Assembly: GCA_023230265.1 (NCBI GenBank)
Contig: JALNXR010000042.1
Span: 1-11,878, forward strand
DNA: 11,878 nt
Origin: Bacteroidales bacterium
Lineage (GTDB): Bacteria; Bacteroidota; Bacteroidia; Bacteroidales; UBA932
Reading direction: 5' to 3'
Below, piece by piece: positions 1-4,990 of this stretch; position 1 is the first letter of the stretch, and each line of letters begins with the position of its first letter. A program made the translations under genes and the position numbers. The notes under the pieces were generated by a model. The model had not been told where the DNA came from. It ran no database searches and saw only the letters and a list, made by a program, of their open reading frames with translations.

Positions 1-776
1 GTTCTCTCACCTCTTTCACCCTCCGGTCTGTTGCCGTAAGATCTGCCTGCACCTGCCTCTCTTGCAGGTCTCCCTGATCTGTCTGATCTCCCCGGTCTTT
101 CTGTCCTCTCACCTCTCTCTGACCTCTCGTATCTCCGGGATCTTTCACCTTCCGGTCTGCTGCCGTAAGATCTGCCTTCACCTGCCCCTCTTGCAGGTCT
201 CCCTGATCTGTCTGATCTGTCTGATCTGTCTGATCTGTCTGATCTGTCTGTCCTCTCACCTCTCTCTGACCTCTCGTATCTCTGTGGTCTTTCACCTTCC
301 GGTCTGTTGCCGTAGCTTCTTCCTGTACCAGATCTCCTGTCAGTTCTCTCACCTCTTTCACCCTCCGGTCTGATTCTGTTGGGTCTGCCTGCACCAGCTC
401 CTCTTACTGGTCTCCCGGATCTGTCCGGCCTGTCTCTTCTTTCAGATTTATCTGACATGTAAGGTTTTGCAGCCCTTTCTGAACTGTTTGTCCTTTCCGG
501 TCTTTCTGACCTACCGGCTCTGTAAGGTCTTTCCGGTCTTTCTGTTCTGCCGCCTTCTGATCTCCTTCCGTAGCCTCTTTCTGCACCCGGTCTCCTCTCA
601 GATCTCTCACCTCTTTCATCTGCAGATCTGTTGCTAAAGGTTCGTTTTGGTCTCTCATCTCCACTCTCCGGATTATTTTGTCTGCGTTTAGCTGGTCCGG
701 ATTTTCTCGCGGTCCTCTTTTCATCCGACTGCCTGCCATCCCGGCGGGAGTCGTTCTTTTGTCTGTAATTTGTCAT
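1..776 (-). CDS. Arg-triplet repeat protein, N-terminal part (partial at left edge); possible rRNA pseudouridine synthase extension
   Basis: The reading frame starting at the ATG at 776-774 is open for all 258 codons down to the window edge. It gives a very basic, low-complexity protein in which Arg (mostly AGA) falls at nearly every third residue, with Ser, Glu, Asp, Gly and Pro between (for example RSERPERPYRAGRSERPERT). No domain, signal peptide or membrane segment is visible in this part. Residues 155-203 and 204-246 are two long repeats of 49 and 43 residues. Upstream there is a TAnnTTTG element but no clear Shine-Dalgarno site. In Bacteroidota, RsuA/RluB-type 23S/16S rRNA pseudouridine synthases often carry a long Arg/Gly-rich disordered N-terminal extension before the S4 domain, so that is my best guess; the S4 and catalytic domains would lie left of the window. 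Other RNA-binding proteins with RG/RS-like tails are possible. I am fairly sure of the frame and unsure of the product. Confidence 0.68.
   Translation of the reverse strand, partial: MTNYRQKNDSRRDGRQSDEKRTARKSGPAKRRQNNPESGDERPKRTFSNRSADERGERSERRPGAERGYGRRSEGGRTERPERPYRAGRSERPERTNSSERAAKPYMSDKSERRDRPDRSGRPVRGAGAGRPNRIRPEGERGERTDRRSGTGRSYGNRPEGERPQRYERSERGERTDRSDRSDRSDRSDRSGRPARGAGEGRSYGSRPEGERSRRYERSERGERTERPGRSDRSGRPAREAGAGRSYGNRPEGERGER
39..167 (-). repeat. 129-bp in-frame coding repeat, copy 2 (43 residues)
   Basis: This is the second copy of the long repeat, residues 204-246, again starting YGSRPEGER. It is 18 bases shorter than copy 1. The whole difference lies where copy 1 has its Asp-Arg-Ser array. 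A third copy starts at position 38 and leaves the window. Confidence 0.85.
168..314 (-). repeat. 147-bp in-frame coding repeat, copy 1 (49 residues)
   Basis: This copy runs from Tyr155 to Ser203 of the Arg-repeat protein and begins YGNRPEGER, followed by RYERSERGERT, the DRS tract and GRPAR-GAG-GRS. It is directly followed by a second copy at 39-167 with nearly the same sequence. Degenerate earlier copies are visible around 340-460. Confidence 0.85.
204..248 (-). repeat. Five perfect 9-bp tandem copies (plus strand tgatctgtc) inside the Arg-repeat gene
   Basis: Five identical 9-base units run head to tail. In the gene's frame on the minus strand each unit encodes Asp-Arg-Ser (residues 177-191). 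The unit is a multiple of three, so slippage would lengthen or shorten the protein without breaking the frame. The copy of the larger repeat at 39-167 has a shorter and less regular version of this tract, which accounts for its length difference. Confidence 0.9.
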
Positions 777-794
777 TAATGATTTATTCGCCGG

Positions 795-802
795 CAAAGT
801 TA
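795..802 (-). promoter_or_regulatory. Bacteroidota -7 element for the Arg-repeat gene
   Basis: Read on the minus strand this is TAACTTTG, an exact match to TAnnTTTG, ending 19 bases before the ATG at 776. I see no clear TTTG -33 element at the usual distance, so the match rests on one box. It implies a very short 5' untranslated region. Confidence 0.45.
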
Positions 803-872
803 TGTGAATAAGAGATATTTTCCTATTTTTACAACCAATATTTATCTCTTTTGTGACCCTTTATAAAAGGTT

Positions 873-2144
873 ATGTATTTGAGTAAAGTCTTTAATAAAC
901 TGGGATTTACTCCTTTGTTAAGGGAGAACTTCCATGTTGCTGTTAACTCCATAAAAACAACCAGGCTCCGCTCTGTTCTTACAATACTTATTATTGCTAT
1001 CGGTATTACATCACTTATCGGGATACTCACTGCCACTGACTCCATAAAAGTACTTTTAAAAGAAAATTTTGGAAAGATGGGGGCGAATTCATTTACGATT
1101 AGATCCCAGTTTTCTGATACACGCACTTCTGCAAGAAGATCCAGAATCATAAACAACAGAAATATAACTATTAGTCAGGCACTTGATTTTAAAGAGAATT
1201 ATAGGATTCCTTCAATAACCACCATTTATGCAAATGCATTGAACAATGCCACTGTAAGATATGGTTCTGCCAGGAGCAATCCCACAATCACAGTCAGAGC
1301 TGTGGACGAAAACTACATTGGATATGTGGGTGCAAGGATTAATAAGGGAAGAAGCCTTAACAACAGGGATCTTGAGGCTGCCTCTTTCTCCGCTGTAATA
1401 GGATCAGCTATTGTTAAAGCACTCTTTAAGGGAACGGATCCGGTGGGTAAAGTCATAACTGTGGGAGGGGTAAGGTACGAGGTTATCGGGACAATAACTG
1501 AGCAGGGGAGCACTTTTGGCGGGAGTGCGGATAATCAGATCTGGATTCCCCTGTCGAACGGAAGAAACACATTTTTAAACGACGGCACTTTTTATGTCAT
1601 CGGTATTGTCCCGGATGAGGGGATAAAACAGGAGAAGGCAATGGATGCGGCAGAACAGCTCTTCAGGTCGGTCAGAAGGCTTAATCCGGTGGATATTTCT
1701 GACTTCAGACTTACCAGATCGGATGCTATGATGGAGGATATTATGAAGATAATGTCCTATGTGACAATTGCAGCATTTGTTATCGGAGCGATTACCCTGC
1801 TGGGAGCTGCTGTCGGCCTTATGAATATCATGCTGGTGTCTGTAAAGGAGAGGACCAGGGAGATAGGTACAAGAAAGGCAATGGGTGCAAACTCCCGCAC
1901 AATTAGACAACAGTTTCTTTTTGAATCGGTTGTAATAGGTCAGATAGGAGGTCTGTTGGGAATAGTTCTGGGAATAATTGCCGGGAATATAACTGCTGCA
2001 ATAATGAAGAGTCCATTTGTTATTCCCTGGCTATGGATGTTTTGCGGAGTTCTGGTCTGCCTTGTTGTAAGTATCGCATCAGGATATATCCCGGCTGTAA
2101 GAGCTTCTAAACTTGATCCGATCGAGGCGTTGAGATACGAATAA
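873..2144 (+). CDS. ABC transporter permease, MacB/FtsX type
   Basis: This is a 423-residue inner-membrane permease of the MacB/FtsX superfamily, whose members use ATP hydrolysis by a partner NBD to drive movement of their periplasmic domain, often for export of peptides, lipids or drugs. An N-terminal membrane helix lies at about residues 33-54, followed by a periplasmic MacB-type core domain (about 55-285). Three C-terminal helices follow at about 296-320, 352-375 and 385-406. Between the first two of these is the family signature [20 protein letters not shown]. The protein ends [13 protein letters not shown], the usual terminus of this family. The ATG at 873 follows AAAAGG (865-870), a plausible but close ribosome site. 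No ATP-binding subunit is in the window; the left neighbour is divergent and the right neighbour convergent, so the ATPase must be encoded elsewhere. The substrate is unknown. Confidence 0.9.
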   Translation: MYLSKVFNKLGFTPLLRENFHVAVNSIKTTRLRSVLTILIIAIGITSLIGILTATDSIKVLLKENFGKMGANSFTIRSQFSDTRTSARRSRIINNRNITISQALDFKENYRIPSITTIYANALNNATVRYGSARSNPTITVRAVDENYIGYVGARINKGRSLNNRDLEAASFSAVIGSAIVKALFKGTDPVGKVITVGGVRYEVIGTITEQGSTFGGSADNQIWIPLSNGRNTFLNDGTFYVIGIVPDEGIKQEKAMDAAEQLFRSVRRLNPVDISDFRLTRSDAMMEDIMKIMSYVTIAAFVIGAITLLGAAVGLMNIMLVSVKERTREIGTRKAMGANSRTIRQQFLFESVVIGQIGGLLGIVLGIIAGNITAAIMKSPFVIPWLWMFCGVLVCLVVSIASGYIPAVRASKLDPIEALRYE

Positions 2145-2915
2145 TTATTTTAGCTTAAAGATATATGTTATTGTTCCCTCCTGAACTGCAGGAGCAGATG
2201 AGCTTAGGTTGAATTTTGCCTTTAGTGCGGCTTTTCTGGCTGCATCCCATAAAGTTTTGTCCTGTACAGTGGTTCCGGTGGCTCCGGGTGTTGCGTTAAT
2301 TACAGCCCCGTATTGATCCACTGATATTTTTACAACAACTTTTCCGGCTTTGTTAACAGTATAATCTGGTTCCGGGAGAGTGCCCATTACAGTTCTGCCT
2401 GCCAGTCTTGCAGAAGGTTCTCCCTCTGTACTGCCAGTTTTTGTGTTCCCATCAGGATGCCCGGCTGAGAGATCCTCACTGATCCTCTTTGCTACCTGTG
2501 GTGCTGTAGAGTCACTGTTTGAGGAACTTGGAAAGAGAGCCCTTTTGTCTATCGGTTTAGGCCTTGGAGCTTCATATTGTTCAACATCGCCAAAATCTCC
2601 GGTAGTAGCCTCACTGCCTTTGTTAGCTTTACTTCCTGTAATGGCAGATTGAGATTGTTGGACCAGCCGTATTTCTTTTTCCGGATCAGGTTTTTCTGTC
2701 CTGGGTTCGATGCCTGCCTGAACTCTTACTGGTTTTGGAGGCTCCATATCGAACTGAATCTCAATTCCGAGTTCCTGTGGAGGGGGGTAAACCGTTCTGA
2801 ATCCCGTAGAAAACAGAAGTAACAGCGAGAACAGATGGACTGTGGCAGCCATTGCTGCACCGATAACATGAGCTCTCTTCTCCTCCTTAGTCTTCTTTAT
2901 GGGAAATCTGGTCAT
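2145..2915 (-). CDS. tonB: TonB/TolA-like energy transducer protein
   Basis: This 256-residue protein has the three-part layout of TonB-family transducers, which carry proton-motive energy from ExbB/ExbD to outer-membrane receptors. A cytoplasmic basic N-terminus (1-15) precedes a single membrane helix at about 17-37, containing His27, the position type that is essential in TonB (His20 in E. coli). Next is a long Pro/Lys/Glu-rich periplasmic linker (about 45-165). The C-terminal domain (about 170-256) includes VNKAGKVVVKISVDQYGAV, resembling TonB or AgmX/TolA-like C-terminal modules. It is the last gene of exbB-exbD-tonB, starting 3 bases after the exbD stop. Its stop codon directly abuts the stop of the convergent permease gene. 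The C-terminal domain is not a textbook TonB, so a TolA-like role in envelope integrity is the main alternative. Confidence 0.85.
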   Translation of the reverse strand: MTRFPIKKTKEEKRAHVIGAAMAATVHLFSLLLLFSTGFRTVYPPPQELGIEIQFDMEPPKPVRVQAGIEPRTEKPDPEKEIRLVQQSQSAITGSKANKGSEATTGDFGDVEQYEAPRPKPIDKRALFPSSSNSDSTAPQVAKRISEDLSAGHPDGNTKTGSTEGEPSARLAGRTVMGTLPEPDYTVNKAGKVVVKISVDQYGAVINATPGATGTTVQDKTLWDAARKAALKAKFNLSSSAPAVQEGTITYIFKLK

Positions 2916-2918
2916 AAT

Positions 2919-3332
2919 CTATTCGGGAGCCGTTGCGAGTATTATCCGGTATTGGTTTCTTTTAGCGATATTCATAACATTGACAACCTGCTCCATGGGA
3001 ACTGTTCTGTCTACATGCAGTGAGATAGTGGGATCCTCTGTGTCCATAAGCTGCTGCTGTACCAGTGGCTCTATCTCTGATAGAGGAACAGGGGTTACAT
3101 TTCCGTTAATATGATAAGAGAAGGTGTTGGATTGCAGGTAGTGCTTAATGGAGATGCTAACTTCCGGTTTTGAGGAGACCTGATTGCTGCTTTTGGGTAA
3201 AAGCAACTTTAATGCATTGGGGTTGACCAGTGTTGATGTTATAAGAAAGAATATCAGCAAAAGAAATATTATGTCAGTCATAGACGACATACTAAAAGAA
3301 GGTTCAACTTTTGCCCTGCGTTTAAAAGCCAT
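2919..3332 (-). CDS. exbD: ExbD/TolR family biopolymer transport protein
   Basis: This 137-residue protein has a short basic N-terminus (MAFKRRAKVEP), one membrane helix at about residues 19-36 and a periplasmic domain. Asp20, in MTDIIFLLLIFFLIT, sits where the proton-carrying Asp of ExbD (Asp25 in E. coli) and TolR is found. Family knowledge says ExbD dimers thread the ExbB pentamer pore and couple proton flow to the transducer. The gene starts 5 bases after the exbB stop and ends 3 bases before the tonB-like start, so the three are almost certainly co-transcribed and translationally coupled. Sequence alone does not fully separate ExbD from TolR. Confidence 0.92.
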   Translation of the reverse strand: MAFKRRAKVEPSFSMSSMTDIIFLLLIFFLITSTLVNPNALKLLLPKSSNQVSSKPEVSISIKHYLQSNTFSYHINGNVTPVPLSEIEPLVQQQLMDTEDPTISLHVDRTVPMEQVVNVMNIAKRNQYRIILATAPE

Positions 3333-3337
3333 ATTTT

Positions 3338-4045
3338 CTATTTATTTGCAGGTTCGTGTAGTAAATCCATAAATTCGATTGTGTAGGTCTCCATCTTGTA
3401 GACAATATCATCAATCTTTGAAACCAGGTAGTTGTATCCGAAGTAGGCCATAATACCTACAATCAGACCTGCCACAGTTGTTACCATGGCAGTGTATATG
3501 CCTCCGGAGAGAAGGGTGATGTCCACATTGTTACCTGCTTGTGACATATTGTAGAAGGCCTGGATCATTCCGATAACGGTTCCGAGAAATCCAATCATTG
3601 GTGCACCTCCTGCGATAGTGGCCAGGAAAGCCAGGTTTTTCTCCAGCCTTGCAATTTCCACATTTCCCGTATTTTCAACAGCGGCCTGAATATCAGCAAG
3701 AGGCCTCCCGATCCTCTCAATCCCCTTTTCTATCAGACGGGCAATAGGGGTTTCGTGAGATTGACACATATTGACAGCAGCTTTGATTTTTCCTTCGTGG
3801 ACATAGTCGTGAATATTTCTCATAAAGTTTTCATCGACCTTTGAAGCTTTTCTTATAGCCCACCACCTCTCACCAAAAAGATATACTGTTAATATTGATA
3901 GAATAAAGAGAGGAATCATCAGCCAACCGCCTTTAAAAGCCATCTCGATGAGTGAAAAGGATAATTCCTCCTGTATAGGTGTAACCATTTGTGTTGCAGT
4001 CTCTGCGGCCTCCTGGCCAACTGCTGTGATAATGTGGAAGATCAT
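3338..4045 (-). CDS. exbB: ExbB/TolQ/MotA family proton channel protein
   Basis: This 235-residue inner-membrane protein has a first membrane helix at about 40-58 (WLMIPLFILSILTVYLFGERWW). A cytoplasmic helical segment follows, containing the family-typical stretch MCQSHETPIARLIEKGI. Two closely linked helices (about 140-160 and 180-205) hold the conserved GGAPMIGFLGTVIGMIQAF and GGIYTAMVTTVAGLIVGI motifs, including the pore Thr residues. With ExbD it would form the proton channel powering the TonB-like protein. It is the first gene of the operon. The start chosen (ATG 4045-4043) leaves a 33-residue tail before the first helix. A -7 promoter element lies 34-41 bases upstream. Confidence 0.93.
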   Translation of the reverse strand: MIFHIITAVGQEAAETATQMVTPIQEELSFSLIEMAFKGGWLMIPLFILSILTVYLFGERWWAIRKASKVDENFMRNIHDYVHEGKIKAAVNMCQSHETPIARLIEKGIERIGRPLADIQAAVENTGNVEIARLEKNLAFLATIAGGAPMIGFLGTVIGMIQAFYNMSQAGNNVDITLLSGGIYTAMVTTVAGLIVGIMAYFGYNYLVSKIDDIVYKMETYTIEFMDLLHEPANK

Positions 4046-4078
4046 ACTGTTTCTGTTATTTCAATAAATAAATAATCA

Positions 4079-4086
4079 CAAAATTA
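4079..4086 (-). promoter_or_regulatory. Putative -7 element for exbB-exbD-tonB
   Basis: The minus strand reads TAATTTTG, matching TAnnTTTG, and lies just upstream of the exbB ATG in an AT-rich spacer. The -33 box is weak (a TTTTC about 18 bases further upstream), so support is moderate. The stretch 4046-4236 holds no gene; apart from this element it contains only the yegP terminator. Confidence 0.4.
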
Positions 4087-4183
4087 AAATAATTCCCCCA
4101 TCCTGAAAACAGAGGATTACGATTATTGTCACAAATAATAAGCAAAATTTATGCCCGCCCACAAAATCAGCCCATAAACAGAG

Positions 4184-4211
4184 AAAAAAAAGCCCCGCTT
4201 TTTGACGGGAC
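4184..4211 (-). terminator. Rho-independent terminator after the YegP-family gene
   Basis: On the minus strand GTCCCG (4211-4206) pairs with CGGGGC (4197-4192) across a loop of about 8 bases, followed by eight T residues (4191-4184). It lies 26 bases past the YegP stop and separates that transcript from exbB. A short T run also flanks the hairpin on the other strand, but no plus-strand gene reads into it. Confidence 0.75.
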
Positions 4212-4236
4212 ATTTTTTAAATGACGGAGATTACCG

Positions 4237-4569
4237 TTAAAGTGTCTGATCTTCGACTGCAGCTTCTGGTGCATTCTTTTTTACTGAGGCTATTCCATTC
4301 TCGCAGGAGGCCTTGGTCTCATACATTTCACTTGAACCGATGACCTGGCCGTTGGTTGCCTTTAGATTAAAAAAGAACTTCCCGTTGGCAGCAATTTTAA
4401 ATTCAAATTTTGTGTCATCAAGTGCATTTCTTTTGACAGATTCAACACCGGATTCACAACTTGCTTTTTTTGCATAGCCCTGGCTGCTAAGAATTACTTG
4501 TCCGTTTGTAGCTTTCAGGTTAAACTGATATTCTCCGTTTTTTCTCTGTGTAATTACGAATTTTCCCAT
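4237..4569 (-). CDS. yegP: YegP family protein (DUF1508/UPF0339), tandem repeat
   Basis: This 110-residue protein consists of two copies of a module of about 48 residues. Copy 1 (about 2-48) contains GEYQFNLKATNGQVILSS...KASCESGVESVKRNA. Copy 2 (about 52-101) contains GKFFFNLKATNGQVIGSS...KASCENGIASVKKNA. The FxLKAxNGQVIxxS plus SxxGIxSVKxNA pattern identifies the YegP/DUF1508 family, whose members are small soluble proteins of unknown biochemical role. There is no signal peptide. It is monocistronic: it has its own promoter at 4607-4637 and a terminator at 4184-4211. The family is clear, the function is not. Confidence 0.92.
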   Translation of the reverse strand: MGKFVITQRKNGEYQFNLKATNGQVILSSQGYAKKASCESGVESVKRNALDDTKFEFKIAANGKFFFNLKATNGQVIGSSEMYETKASCENGIASVKKNAPEAAVEDQTL

Positions 4570-4606
4570 AAAATGTTATTTATAGTTTTTAAAAAAGGGG
4601 TTGTAA

Positions 4607-4637
4607 CAAATATAAGAAAAACAAGGTGATAAAACAA
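4607..4637 (-). promoter_or_regulatory. Bacteroidota-type promoter of the YegP-family gene
   Basis: On the minus strand a TTG (4637-4635) is followed after 20 bases by TATATTTG (4614-4607), an exact TAnnTTTG. Both boxes and their spacing fit the Bacteroidota sigma-ABfr consensus. The start of transcription would fall near 4600, giving a leader of about 30 bases. Confidence 0.6.
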
Positions 4638-4652
4638 TTTTTTCCAAATAAA

Positions 4653-4682
4653 TTTGTTGTTTTCAATTTTGTTATACATTTG
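4653..4682 (+). promoter_or_regulatory. Bacteroidota-type promoter of the ilv operon
   Basis: TTTG (4653-4656) is followed after 18 bases by TACATTTG (4675-4682), an exact TAnnTTTG. Transcription should start around 4688-4690, giving a leader RNA of about 300 bases before ilvD and placing the leader-peptide ATG about 23 bases into the transcript. It stands back to back with the YegP promoter, with the two -33 boxes 15 bases apart. Confidence 0.6.
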
Positions 4683-4711
4683 CAATTATAAATCTGATAT
4701 CTGACAATTTT

Positions 4712-4894
4712 ATGTCGTCAAAAGAGAAGAGAATAAAATGTGGAAAAGCTGCCGGGATTTCTGTCTTTGGCAACCTTTCCCCTGTTTTCTCTGTTGACAG
4801 GATATCTCAACTATCTCTAGGTCTGGCTCAGCTAGTGGTCTGCGGAATTATTTCTTCAGTCATTATTTCTATCGTCATTATCAGCCCGGTTTAG
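4712..4894 (+). CDS. ilvL: Branched-chain amino acid leader peptide (attenuator ORF)
   Basis: This 60-codon ORF is the first in the ilv transcript. Its last 20 residues are LVVCGIISSVIISIVIISPV: seven Ile, five Val and one Leu. Three more Leu codons (CTA, CTA, CTG) precede them, and the Leu opening the run is also CTA. Such runs of the end-product amino acids mark leader peptides of attenuated ilv operons (ilvL of ilvGMEDA in Enterobacteria). The final codons AGC CCG GTT and the TAG stop overlap one arm of an alternative RNA structure with the downstream hairpin. The role is regulatory: ribosome position reports charging of Ile-, Val- and perhaps Leu-tRNA. At 60 codons it is longer than classic leaders; there is no in-frame ATG nearer the run. 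No Shine-Dalgarno site is seen, which is common in Bacteroidota. The name is by analogy of function; homology to enteric ilvL is not implied. Confidence 0.7.
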   Translation: MSSKEKRIKCGKAAGISVFGNLSPVFSVDRISQLSLGLAQLVVCGIISSVIISIVIISPV

Positions 4895-4957
4895 GATCCA
4901 GTTTATAGCGTAAATTTTTTATCACCCGCTTTGACAGGATCCTGTGGAAGCGGGTTG
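4882..4957 (+). promoter_or_regulatory. Predicted antiterminator fold of the ilv attenuator
   Basis: CAGCCCG (4882-4888) can pair with CGGGTTG (4951-4957), with one G-U pair. TT (4890-4891) can pair with AA (4948-4949). TAGGATCC (4892-4899) can pair with GGATCCTG (4937-4944), with one U-G pair. The helices are nested and use the apex and the whole 3' arm of the terminator hairpin, so the two folds exclude each other. The 5' arm is the end of the leader ORF including its stop codon. A ribosome that reaches the stop would cover it and favour termination, while one stalled on the Ile/Val codons would leave it free. Pairing was worked out by hand, without energies. Confidence 0.6.
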
Positions 4958-4970
4958 TTCGTATTTTATA
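4924..4970 (+). terminator. Attenuator terminator hairpin before ilvD
   Basis: ACCCGCTT (4924-4931) pairs perfectly with AAGCGGGT (4948-4955). Above this come a U-G pair, one mismatch, a 4-bp upper stem (ACAG with CTGT) and a GATC tetraloop. The 3' side is U-rich but interrupted (TGTTCGTATTTTATA). It lies after the leader-peptide stop and 35 bases before the ilvD start, where an attenuator terminator would be expected. Confidence 0.65.
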
Positions 4971-4990
4971 ATATTTGAAATAATGATGCA

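Noticed and set aside
62..373. Plus-strand ORF encoding Leu-Ile-Cys repeats
   Set aside because: It is the antisense of the Arg-repeat coding sequence; its repeats are the complement of the Asp-Arg-Ser units, and it has no promoter or ribosome site.
1..420. Repeats resembling a CRISPR array or satellite
   Set aside because: Repeat units are in coding phase, of unequal length and contiguous without unique spacers, so they are coding repeats.
404..739. 111-residue minus-strand ORF, rich in Asp, Gln and Lys and faintly collagen-like, which is also open beyond one TAA at 404-406 and so looks like a pseudogene
   Set aside because: It overlaps the Arg-repeat gene in another frame. The repeat structure keeps several frames open. 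The frame from ATG 776 has no stop at all, has a TAnnTTTG element upstream and gives the more coherent repeat protein.
2178..2194. Small hairpin (CTCCTG / CAGGAG) near the convergent gene ends
   Set aside because: It lies inside the tonB-like coding region and has no T run after it on the plus strand, so there is no support as a terminator.
4738..4797. Alternative small ORF starting at ATG 4738 (MWKSC...)
   Set aside because: It is out of frame with the Ile/Val-rich ORF, has no branched-chain run and stops well before the hairpins.
4690..4990. T-box or small-molecule riboswitch in the ilv leader
   Set aside because: I see no T-box core sequence or specifier layout, and the Ile/Val-rich ORF with competing hairpins explains the region better.
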